Shown here piece after piece: positions 41,198-47,839 of a stretch of 60,099 nt of DNA. The position numbers and the translations under genes are program-made. The notes beneath the pieces are model-generated. The model searched no databases, had not been told where the DNA came from, and saw nothing but the letters and a program-made list of their open reading frames with translations. Source of the DNA: Rhodocyclales bacterium (GTDB lineage: Bacteria; Pseudomonadota; Gammaproteobacteria; Burkholderiales; Rhodocyclaceae); contig JACRIZ010000013.1 of the NCBI GenBank assembly GCA_016235765.1, forward strand, positions 1 to 60,099, read 5' to 3'. Each line of letters begins with the position of its first letter. The stretch's first letter is position 1.

Positions 41198-42094
41198 ATG
41201 AATGTCGCCAGCCTGGTTCGCCTGTTCATCTTGTCCGCCATCTGGGGCGGGTCTTTCCTACTGATCCGAATCGGCGCGCCGGCGCTCGGGCCGGTGATGC
41301 TGATGGAAGCGCGCGTGGTGCTGGCGGCGCTGTTCCTGGCCGCCGTCGGCTGGTGGTGGCGCCGGCCGTTGATGTGGCATGCCCACTGGCGGCATTACCT
41401 GATCCTGGGCATGGTCAATTCGGCGCTGCCCTTCCTGCTGTTCGGTTACGCGGCATTGGCGCTGCCGGCGTCGATCCTGTCGATCCTCAACGCGACGTCG
41501 CCGATGTGGAGTGCGCTGATCGCAGCACTTTGGCTCGGTGCGCCGCTGTCGGGCCGCACGGTGGCGGGACTGCTGCTCGGGGTGGTCGGTGTCGGGCTGC
41601 TGGTCGGCTTCGACGCTGTAGCGATGGCGCCCGGCGCCGGGCTGGCGATCGCGGCCTCGCTGGGGGCGGCATTCTGCTACGCGGTGGCGAGCAACTACGC
41701 GAAGTCGGCGCGGGCGGTGGAACCGCTCGCCAATGCGCATGGCAGCATGTGGGCAGCGAGCCTGCTGATGGCACCGCTGCTGGCGTTCGTGCCGACGCCG
41801 GCGCTGCCCGGGGCGGGCATTGCCGCGGTGGTCCTGGCACTGGGCGTGGTGTGTAGCGGTGTGGCCTACGTGCTCTATTTCCGGCTGATCGGCGACATCG
41901 GCGCCGCGCCGGCACTGACGGTGACCTTCCTGATTCCGCTGTTCGGCGTGCTGTGGGGTTGGCTGTTCCTCGATGAGGCGGTCGGCTGGCACACCCTGGC
42001 CGGCGCGGGAGTGGTGATCGTCGGTACCGCGTTGGTGACCGGCTTTTCGCTGCGCCTGCTGGCGCCGGCGACGCGGTCGGGCAGGGCGGCGTAG
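41198..42094 (+). CDS. EamA/DMT-family transporter
   Basis: Integral membrane protein, 298 residues, with ten predicted helices in two EamA repeats (about 1-140 and 150-290). The N-terminus Phe-Ile-Leu-Ser-Ala-Ile-Trp-Gly-Gly-Ser-Phe and the second-repeat Gly-Val-Leu-Trp-Gly-Trp-Leu-Phe-Leu-Asp-Glu motif are typical. Such carriers export amino acids, nucleosides or other metabolites; the substrate cannot be predicted. GGAG lies 8 bases before the ATG at 41198. It ends 5 bases before the convergent TPR-like gene. Confidence 0.92.
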   Translation: MNVASLVRLFILSAIWGGSFLLIRIGAPALGPVMLMEARVVLAALFLAAVGWWWRRPLMWHAHWRHYLILGMVNSALPFLLFGYAALALPASILSILNATSPMWSALIAALWLGAPLSGRTVAGLLLGVVGVGLLVGFDAVAMAPGAGLAIAASLGAAFCYAVASNYAKSARAVEPLANAHGSMWAASLLMAPLLAFVPTPALPGAGIAAVVLALGVVCSGVAYVLYFRLIGDIGAAPALTVTFLIPLFGVLWGWLFLDEAVGWHTLAGAGVVIVGTALVTGFSLRLLAPATRSGRAA

Positions 42095-42099
42095 CCCGG

Positions 42100-42549
42100 T
42101 CAGTCGGTTTGCGGGTACGCCCGGCCGGCAACCGGAATGGACGCGGTGCCGACTTGCAGCACCAGGCGCCGCGCCGCCAGTGACTTCCGAAAGGCGCGCT
42201 TGGCGGCGTGCCGAAAACCGAGTTCGCGCATGGCCAGGGCGATGTGCTGCCATGCCTCGCCAAGGCCGGCGGCCGGCGTGCTGGCCTCGCGCAGCATCGT
42301 CGTCGCGGCCTCCTCGCCCGTCGTGGCGCCGTCGCTCTTGCGCCGTCGCTTCGGACGGGCGCAGGCCTGGCTGAACGCGCGCCGCGCGGCCTCGGTGTGG
42401 CCCATTTGGTAGAGCGCCAGGCCGAGAAAATGCAGGGCGACGATGTCGCGCGGGATCGCCGCCAGGATGCTGCGGGCGATGGTCGCCATCTGGCTGGGGT
42501 TGCCGGCTTGAAAACAGGTGCACATCAGGTCGAGCAGCGCCGTGATCAT
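42100..42549 (-). CDS. Small TPR-like helical protein of unknown function
   Basis: A 149-residue protein, start 42549 set by aggag 7 bases upstream. Residues 18-60 (Ala-Thr-Ile-Ala-Arg-Ser-Ile-Leu-Ala-Ala-Ile-Pro-Arg-Asp-Ile-Val-Ala-Leu-His-Phe) fit a tetratricopeptide repeat, and a second such helix pair may lie at 95-125 (Glu-Ala-Trp-Gln-His-Ile-Ala-Leu-Ala-Met-Arg-Glu-Leu-Gly), separated by a basic Arg/Lys-rich stretch. No signal peptide. It is divergent from moeA across a 181-base gap. A scaffolding or protein-binding role is a guess; I do not recognise a named family. Confidence 0.6.
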   Translation of the reverse strand: MITALLDLMCTCFQAGNPSQMATIARSILAAIPRDIVALHFLGLALYQMGHTEAARRAFSQACARPKRRRKSDGATTGEEAATTMLREASTPAAGLGEAWQHIALAMRELGFRHAAKRAFRKSLAARRLVLQVGTASIPVAGRAYPQTD

Positions 42550-42730
42550 GGGTATTCTCCTGATGGGAGTCGTGATGGTGAAGCGCAAGCAGTATTGTTC
42601 GGCAGGGGCGACGACGCAAGCGTCGCAAGCATGCGACAAAGGAACGCTGCCGATGTTCCATCCGGTTACCCCTTGGCCGCGAAAATGCCCCAGAATTCGC
42701 AGACCGATTCAAGCAATCTTTGCCAACCCC

Positions 42731-44005
42731 ATGACCACACTGAACTTCTCCTGCCTCGACGACTACGATCCGCAATGGCTGCCCGTCGATCGTGCCCGCC
42801 AGATCATGCTGGACATGCTGCCTGCGGTGACCGGCCACGAATGCCTGTTCATCCGGCAGGCGCTCGGCCGCGTGCTGGCCGAGGACGTCATCTCGCCGGT
42901 CGACGTGCCCGCGCACGACAACTCGGGCATGGACGGCTGGGCGGTGCGCAGCGGTGACCTGGCGGCCGAAGGCGAAACGCGCCTGAGCAACATCGGCACC
43001 GCCTTTGCCGGCCGTGCCTTCGCCGGCGCGGTGGGGCGCGGCGAGGCGGTGCGCATCATGACCGGCGCCATGCTGCCGGCGGGCGCCGACTGCGTGGTGA
43101 TCCAGGAGGTGTCGCGCGTCGAGGGCGATGCGGTGATCGTGCCGGCCGGCCAGCGCGCCCAGCAAAACATCCGCCGTGCCGGCGAGGACCTGCGCGCTGG
43201 CAAGCCGGCGATTCCGGCCGGCAAGCTGCTGCGTCCGGCGGAACTGGGCATCATCGCCTCGCTGGGCGTCGCGGAAGTGTCGGTGCGCCGCCGTGTGCGG
43301 GTGGCCTTGTTCTCGACCGGCGACGAATTGTGCTCGATCGGTACGCCGCTGTTCCCCGGCGCGGTGTACGACAGCAATCGCTACACGCTGTGGGGCATGC
43401 TCACCCGGCTCGGCTGCGAAGTGATCGACATGGGCGTGGTCAAGGACCAGCCGGCATCCCTGGAAGCCGCCTTCCGCGAGGCGGCGTCCGGCGCGGACGC
43501 GATCATCACCAGCGGCGGTGTTTCGGTCGGCGAGGCCGACTTCATCAAGCAGCTCATGCAGAAGCTGGGCGAGGTGGCATTCTGGAAGATCGCCATGAAG
43601 CCCGGTCGGCCGATGGCGTTCGGCCGCATCCAGCCGGATGGCGGGGAGAACGGCGCATGGCTGTTCGGCCTGCCCGGCAATCCGGTCGCGGTGATGGTGA
43701 CCTTCTACCAGTTTGCCCGGCCGGCACTTTTGAAACTGATGGGGCTGGACCCCGTGCCGGAGTTTCCGGCGTTCCCGGCACGCTGCGTCGAGGACATCAA
43801 AAAGGGCAAGGGGCGCACCGAATTCCAGCGCGGCATCCTGTTCCAGGAGAACGGCGAATGGTGCGTGCGGCCGACCGGCCACCAGGGCTCGGGCGTACTC
43901 AGTTCGATGGCAGCGGCCGACTGCTTCATCGTCCTGGAGCACGAGCGCGGCAGCGTGGCTGCCGGCGAGGCAGTTCAAGTACAGTTGATGACCGGCCTGG
44001 TCTAA
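42731..44005 (+). CDS. moeA: Molybdopterin molybdenumtransferase (metal insertion), MoeA
   Basis: Inserts molybdate or tungstate into adenylylated molybdopterin. The 424-residue protein has the MoeA order of domains: Pro-Ala-His-Asp-Asn-Ser-Gly-Met-Asp-Gly-Trp-Ala (about 57-68), the Met-Thr-Gly-Ala-Met-Leu-Pro segment (about 111-117), and the catalytic MoCF domain with Phe-Ser-Thr-Gly-Asp-Glu-Leu (about 195-201), Ser-Gly-Gly-Val-Ser-Val-Gly (about 260-266) and Met-Lys-Pro-Gly-Arg-Pro-Met near 285. All usual active-site segments are intact. Its neighbours are tungstate transport genes, and the AOR clusters of Aromatoleum relatives carry both a MoaD-like and a MoeA-like gene, so this MoeA may be specialised for tungsten (inference). 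It is convergent with tupC, 9 bases apart. Confidence 0.93.
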   Translation: MTTLNFSCLDDYDPQWLPVDRARQIMLDMLPAVTGHECLFIRQALGRVLAEDVISPVDVPAHDNSGMDGWAVRSGDLAAEGETRLSNIGTAFAGRAFAGAVGRGEAVRIMTGAMLPAGADCVVIQEVSRVEGDAVIVPAGQRAQQNIRRAGEDLRAGKPAIPAGKLLRPAELGIIASLGVAEVSVRRRVRVALFSTGDELCSIGTPLFPGAVYDSNRYTLWGMLTRLGCEVIDMGVVKDQPASLEAAFREAASGADAIITSGGVSVGEADFIKQLMQKLGEVAFWKIAMKPGRPMAFGRIQPDGGENGAWLFGLPGNPVAVMVTFYQFARPALLKLMGLDPVPEFPAFPARCVEDIKKGKGRTEFQRGILFQENGEWCVRPTGHQGSGVLSSMAAADCFIVLEHERGSVAAGEAVQVQLMTGLV

Positions 44006-44014
44006 GCGCGCTTC

Positions 44015-44701
44015 TCAGCCCACTTCCTCGCGGATGAAGTCGCGCGCCGCCAGCGTCTGCGGCTGCGCGAAGAAGTCGCCGGCGGCCGTCTGTTCGAGCA
44101 CCCGGCCGCCATCGAGGTAGATCACTTCCTCGGCGAGGCGCCGCGCCTGGCCAAGGTTGTGGGTGGTCATGACGATCCGGGTGCCGGCGGCGGCGATTTC
44201 GCGGATGATGCGTTCCACCTCGCGGCTGCTGGCCGGATCGAGGCTGGCGGTCGGCTCGTCGAGGAACAGCACCTGCGGTTCCAGCGCCCAGGCGCGCGCC
44301 AGGGCGATGCGCTGCTGCTCGCCGCCCGAGCAGCGGCGCGCCTGGCGGTGGGCGAGTTCCGGCAGGCCGACACGCGCCAGCGCCGCCAGTGCGCGTTGCC
44401 GTTGTTCCGTCGCGGGGTGCCCGCGCAGGCGCAGACCGTACTCGATGTTGGCCAGCGCGGTGGCGCGCAGCATCACCGGCCGCTGGAAGACCATCGCCTG
44501 TGCCAGCGCCTGCGGCCAGACGACGCGGCCGGCACTCGGCCGCAACAGTCCGTGCATCAGGCGCAGCAGCGTGCTCTTGCCGGCGCCGTTGGGACCGAGG
44601 ATCGCCGTGCTGCCGCGACTGACTTTCAGGTTCACGTCCCGGACGATGCGTACCTCGTTTTCGGTGAGCGCAAGTTCCTGCAGTTCCAGCCAGTGGCCCA
44701 T
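44015..44701 (-). CDS. tupC: Tungstate ABC transporter ATP-binding protein
   Basis: ATPase of the tungstate importer, 228 residues. Walker A Gly-Pro-Asn-Gly-Ala-Gly-Lys-Ser-Thr (about 36-44), signature Cys-Ser-Gly-Gly-Glu-Gln-Gln-Arg-Ile-Ala-Leu-Ala-Arg (about 129-141) and Walker B Val-Leu-Phe-Leu-Asp-Glu-Pro-Thr are present. It lacks the C-terminal TOBE domain of ModC, as TupC does. The ATG at 44701 overlaps the tupB stop by one base (TGATG), so the two are coupled. Confidence 0.9.
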   Translation of the reverse strand: MGHWLELQELALTENEVRIVRDVNLKVSRGSTAILGPNGAGKSTLLRLMHGLLRPSAGRVVWPQALAQAMVFQRPVMLRATALANIEYGLRLRGHPATEQRQRALAALARVGLPELAHRQARRCSGGEQQRIALARAWALEPQVLFLDEPTASLDPASSREVERIIREIAAAGTRIVMTTHNLGQARRLAEEVIYLDGGRVLEQTAAGDFFAQPQTLAARDFIREEVG

Positions 44702-45405
44702 CAGCCCCACCGCCTTTCCGCCCATTGCCGGAAAGCGTAGGCGAGGGCGTTGATCGCCAGGACGACGCCGATCAGGATGGCGCCGAGCGCCAGCGCCAGC
44801 GGCAGGTCGCCCTTGCTGGTTTCCAGCGCGATGGTGGTGGTCATGACGCGGGTGACGCCGTCGATGTTGCCGCCGACGATCATCACCGCGCCGACTTCGG
44901 CGATGGCGCGGCCGAAGCCCGCCAGCGCCGAGGTGGTGAGCGAGAAGCGACCGTTCCAGAGCAGCGTGCGTGCCGCGCGGACCCGGCTGGCGCCAAGGCT
45001 GCGCAACTGCTCGCGGAATTCGCGCCATTCGTCCTCGATCACCTGCCGGGTGAGGGCGGCGATGATGGGTGTGATGAGCACGATCTGGGCGACCACCATC
45101 GCGGTTGGGGTAAACAGCAGGCCGAACTGGCCGAGCGGCCCGGCGCGCGACAGCAGCAGATAGACCAGCAGGCCGACCACCACCGGCGGCAGGCCCATCA
45201 GGCCGTTGAACAGTACGATCAGGGACCGGCGGCCGGCGAAGCGGCCGACCGCCAGCAGGGCGCCGAGCGGCATGCCGAGCACGCAGGACACCAGCGTCGC
45301 GCCGAGGCTGACTTTCAGGCTGAGCAGGACGATGCCGGCAAGGCGCGCGTCGCCTGCCGCGATCAGGTCGCCTGCGAGCGCCAGGCTGGCCGAGAGTTCA
45401 TACAT
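44701..45405 (-). CDS. tupB: Tungstate ABC transporter permease
   Basis: Inner-membrane permease, 234 residues with about five or six helices and the binding-protein-dependent transport loop Glu-x3-Glu-x-Leu-Arg-Ser-Leu-Gly-Ala-Ser-Arg near residue 130. Followed by Gly-Phe-Gly-Arg-Ala-Ile-Ala-Glu-Val-Gly-Ala-Val-Met-Ile-Val-Gly-Gly-Asn, typical of the TupB/WtpB group. Its ATG is 136 bases from the divergent molbindin gene. Molybdate permease ModB is related, but the TupA partner supports tungstate. Confidence 0.9.
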   Translation of the reverse strand: MYELSASLALAGDLIAAGDARLAGIVLLSLKVSLGATLVSCVLGMPLGALLAVGRFAGRRSLIVLFNGLMGLPPVVVGLLVYLLLSRAGPLGQFGLLFTPTAMVVAQIVLITPIIAALTRQVIEDEWREFREQLRSLGASRVRAARTLLWNGRFSLTTSALAGFGRAIAEVGAVMIVGGNIDGVTRVMTTTIALETSKGDLPLALALGAILIGVVLAINALAYAFRQWAERRWG

Positions 45406-45541
45406 CGATACTTACCTGCCGGGGTGGCGGATGACAGCACTGCCGCCGATTGTATCGGGGCGGAGCTTGCAACTCACGGTCGTGATGGCTAGATTCCCTC
45501 CGTGGCCACAAGGCCGCGTCACAACAACCAAGGAGAAGTCC

Positions 45542-45763
45542 ATGAAGATCAGCGCGCGCAATGCATTCAAGGGCAAGATCAAGCAACTCACGATGGGGGC
45601 GGTGAACGCCGAAGTCATCATCGCGCTGCCGGGCGGACTGGAGATCGTCTCGGTCATCACCAAGCACTCGGCCGAGGCGATGAAGCTGGCGGTCGGCAAG
45701 GATGCGTTCGCAGTGGTGAAGGCCTCCGACGTCATGATCGGCGAGTCGCACGAGCCCCACTAA
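45542..45763 (+). CDS. mop: Molbindin (single TOBE/Mop domain oxyanion-binding protein)
   Basis: A 73-residue cytoplasmic protein made of one TOBE/Mop domain: Ser-Ala-Arg-Asn-Ala-Phe-Lys-Gly-Lys-Ile at the start, then Gly-Ala-Val-Asn-Ala-Glu-Val, Val-Ser-Val-Ile-Thr-Lys-His-Ser-Ala-Glu-Ala-Met-Lys-Leu, and the closing Val-Lys-Ala-Ser-Asp-Val-Met-Ile. Molbindins form hexamers that hold eight molybdate or tungstate ions, buffering the cell supply. A strong ribosome site (aaggag) precedes it. It lies on the opposite strand between tupA and tupBC, an unusual insertion that may let it have its own promoter. Given the neighbours the preferred ligand may be tungstate. Confidence 0.92.
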   Translation: MKISARNAFKGKIKQLTMGAVNAEVIIALPGGLEIVSVITKHSAEAMKLAVGKDAFAVVKASDVMIGESHEPH

Positions 45764-45774
45764 GTTAAGCTCGC

Positions 45775-45791
45775 ACGGCCCGCCGGGCCGT
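45775..45791. terminator. Bidirectional terminator between mop and tupA
   Basis: ACGGCCC (45775-45781) and GGGCCGT (45785-45791) pair perfectly around a GCC loop, in the 32-base gap between the convergent mop and tupA stops. A TCCTCT stretch follows on the plus strand. A symmetric stem can stop transcription from both sides. Confidence 0.65.
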
Positions 45792-45795
45792 TCCT

Positions 45796-46617
45796 CTACT
45801 TTGCCGCGTTCGGGAAGAAGAGCTGCTCGCCGCCGATCTTGTAGTCGGCGATCGCCTTCTGTCCGTCGGCCGAGACCACCCAGTCGATGAACTTCTGGCC
45901 GTCGGCCTGCTTGACGTGGGCATGCTTGGCGGGATTGACCAGGATCACGCCGTATTGGTTGAAGAGGCGCGTGTCGCCTTCGACGACGATGCCGAGTTCG
46001 CCGCGGTTCTTGAAGTTGAGCCAGGTACCGCGGTCGGCGAGGATGTAGGCATTCATCGACGAGGCGGTGTTGAGCGCCGGGCCCATGCCCGAGCCGGTGT
46101 CGCGGTACCACGGCCCCTTCTTCGCATCGAGGTCGACGCCGGCCGCTTTCCAGTAGCGCAGTTCGGCGGCATGGGTGCCGCTCTTGTCGCCGCGCGAGAC
46201 GAAGGGCGCCTTGGCGGCCTCGATCTTTCGCAAGCCTGCCAGGATGTCCTTGCCGGCAGCCTTGGCCGGGTCGGCCTTCGGCCCGATCAGGATGAAGTCG
46301 TTGTACATCACTTCCTGGCGCTTGACGCCGTAGCCCTCGGCGACGAATTTCTCCTCGGCCACCTTGTCATGCACGAAGACCACGTCGGCATCGCCGCGCC
46401 GGGCCATGTCGAGCGCCTGGCCGGTGCCCAGCGCGACGACGCGCACCTTGATGCCGCTGGCCTTCTCGAAGGCCGGCAGCAAATGGCCGAACAGGCCGGA
46501 CTGCTCGGTGGAGGTGGTCGAGGCGACGGTGATGAAGCGTTCCTGGGCCTGGGCGGCGACGGCGAACAGGGCGGCGGCCGCGAGCAGGGCCGGGCGGAGC
46601 ATGCTGGGGATGCGCAT
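45796..46617 (-). CDS. tupA: Tungstate ABC transporter substrate-binding protein
   Basis: Periplasmic tungstate-binding protein, 273 residues. The signal peptide ends near residue 24 (Ala-Gln-Ala-Gln). The oxyanion site is marked by Ala-Ser-Thr-Thr-Ser-Thr-Glu-Gln-Ser-Gly-Leu (about 32-42), the TupA signature Thr-Thr-Ser-Thr-x-x-Ser-Gly; ModA and WtpA have other motifs. Later segments Ser-Arg-Gly-Asp-Lys-Ser-Gly-Thr-His and Gly-Ser-Gly-Met-Gly are also TupA-like. The gene is divergent from a ModE-like regulator and separated from tupBC by the opposite-strand mop gene. TupA binds tungstate much more tightly than molybdate in studied species. Confidence 0.92.
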   Translation of the reverse strand: MRIPSMLRPALLAAAALFAVAAQAQERFITVASTTSTEQSGLFGHLLPAFEKASGIKVRVVALGTGQALDMARRGDADVVFVHDKVAEEKFVAEGYGVKRQEVMYNDFILIGPKADPAKAAGKDILAGLRKIEAAKAPFVSRGDKSGTHAAELRYWKAAGVDLDAKKGPWYRDTGSGMGPALNTASSMNAYILADRGTWLNFKNRGELGIVVEGDTRLFNQYGVILVNPAKHAHVKQADGQKFIDWVVSADGQKAIADYKIGGEQLFFPNAAK

Positions 46618-46680
46618 TTCTCGTTCTCCTTGGGGTGGTCGGATGCGGTCAGGTTAAAGTAATGGCCAAGGAATCTGAAT

Positions 46681-47790
46681 ATGTCGAAACCTGCAACAAG
46701 CAGCCAGTCCATGACAATGCCACGGGGAAAGCCGCCCAGCCTGCGCTGGAACTGGGATCTCGGCATCGATCTCGGCGACGTCGATACCCGTCGCCTGTTG
46801 CACTTGTTGACGGCCTTGCTCGATACCTCGGCGCTTGGCAAGGCCGCCCCTGTGGCCGGCATGTCCTACCGCGCCGCCTGGGGCCTGCTGCGTCATTGCC
46901 AGGAACGATTCGGCCATGACCTGGTGGTGATGGAGCGCGGCCGCGGCACGCGACTGACGCCGTTCGGCGAATCGCTGGTGGAAATGGACGGCGCCGCGCG
47001 CGCTGCACTCGGCGAAGTCCATGCGCTCTGGGAAACGCGCATGCACGGCCTGCTGGCGCCGGTGCTCGGTGGCGTGCCGCCGCGGCTGACTTTGCACGCC
47101 AGCCACGACCTGGCGCTGGCCGACTGGGCCGAGCACGGCCGGCAGGTGCCGGTCGACATCGTCTGGCGCGGCAGCGAGGAATCCCTGGCGGCGCTGGGCC
47201 GCGGCGAGTGCGACATCGCCGGCTTCCATGTTCCGGAGGCGTGGTCCGCCGCGCAGTTGTCCGGCTGGCTGAAGCGCTGGCTGAAACCCAAGCTGCACGT
47301 TTGCGTGCCTGTGATGCGGCGCCGCCAGGGGCTGATCGTCACGCGCGGCAATCCGCTGCGCCTCAAGTCGCTGGCCGACGTGCCAAAGCGCGGCGCCCGC
47401 ATGGTGAACCGCCAGCGCGGCTCCGGTACACGCGGGCTGATCGACCAGTTGCTGATGGCCGCGAATATCGATCCGGCGACCATCGACGGTTACGCGCACG
47501 AGGAATTCACCCACGAAGCGGTGGCGGCGACCGTGGCCGGCGGTTCGGCGGACTTCGGCTTCGGCATCGAGGCCGCGGCGGCGCGCTACGACCTCGACTT
47601 CGTGCCGCAGGTCGACGAACGCTACGGCTTCGCGCTGCGCCACGCGCTGCTGGATGCCGAGGCGGGGCAGACCTTCCTGCGCCGTTTGTCGGGCCGCACC
47701 TTCCGCCAGCGCCTGTCGGCCTTGCCGGGCTACGCGCCGCTGGTTACGATGAAGGCGGGCCGCTGGGAGGATTTCCTCCCGGCGCGATAG
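46681..47790 (+). CDS. ModE-like regulator with a periplasmic-binding-like sensor domain
   Basis: A 369-residue DNA-binding regulator. The N-terminal LysR/ModE-type winged helix (about 30-105) shows Met-Ser-Tyr-Arg-Ala-Ala-Trp-Gly-Leu-Leu (about 61-70), the recognition-helix pattern of ModE, and Arg-Gly-Arg-Gly-Thr-Arg-Leu-Thr-Pro-Phe-Gly. Instead of ModE's TOBE domains the C-terminal 240 residues form a periplasmic-binding-protein-like domain (Ala-Ser-His-Asp-Leu-Ala-Leu near 140 and Asn-Arg-Gln-Arg-Gly-Ser-Gly-Thr-Arg near 243). Start alternatives at residues 11 and 13 are possible. It diverges from tupA across 63 bases, so it most likely regulates tungstate uptake, like TunR-type proteins. 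Its ligand could be tungstate, molybdate or a cofactor. Confidence 0.88.
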   Translation: MSKPATSSQSMTMPRGKPPSLRWNWDLGIDLGDVDTRRLLHLLTALLDTSALGKAAPVAGMSYRAAWGLLRHCQERFGHDLVVMERGRGTRLTPFGESLVEMDGAARAALGEVHALWETRMHGLLAPVLGGVPPRLTLHASHDLALADWAEHGRQVPVDIVWRGSEESLAALGRGECDIAGFHVPEAWSAAQLSGWLKRWLKPKLHVCVPVMRRRQGLIVTRGNPLRLKSLADVPKRGARMVNRQRGSGTRGLIDQLLMAANIDPATIDGYAHEEFTHEAVAATVAGGSADFGFGIEAAAARYDLDFVPQVDERYGFALRHALLDAEAGQTFLRRLSGRTFRQRLSALPGYAPLVTMKAGRWEDFLPAR

Positions 47791-47839
47791 GGCTTGCGCT
47801 ATCTTGATAGAGTTTTCGGGCCCCCACGAACCACGATTG

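Noticed and set aside
42674-42689. TGGCCGCGAAAATGCC as a sigma54 promoter for moeA
   Set aside because: It has GG-N10-GC spacing but mismatches the CAC and TTGC parts. In GC-rich DNA this level of match is expected by chance.
41258-43978. Long minus-strand frame across the EamA transporter and moeA
   Set aside because: Antisense to two well-supported genes, with low-complexity His/Arg/Gln-rich translation and no recognisable domain.
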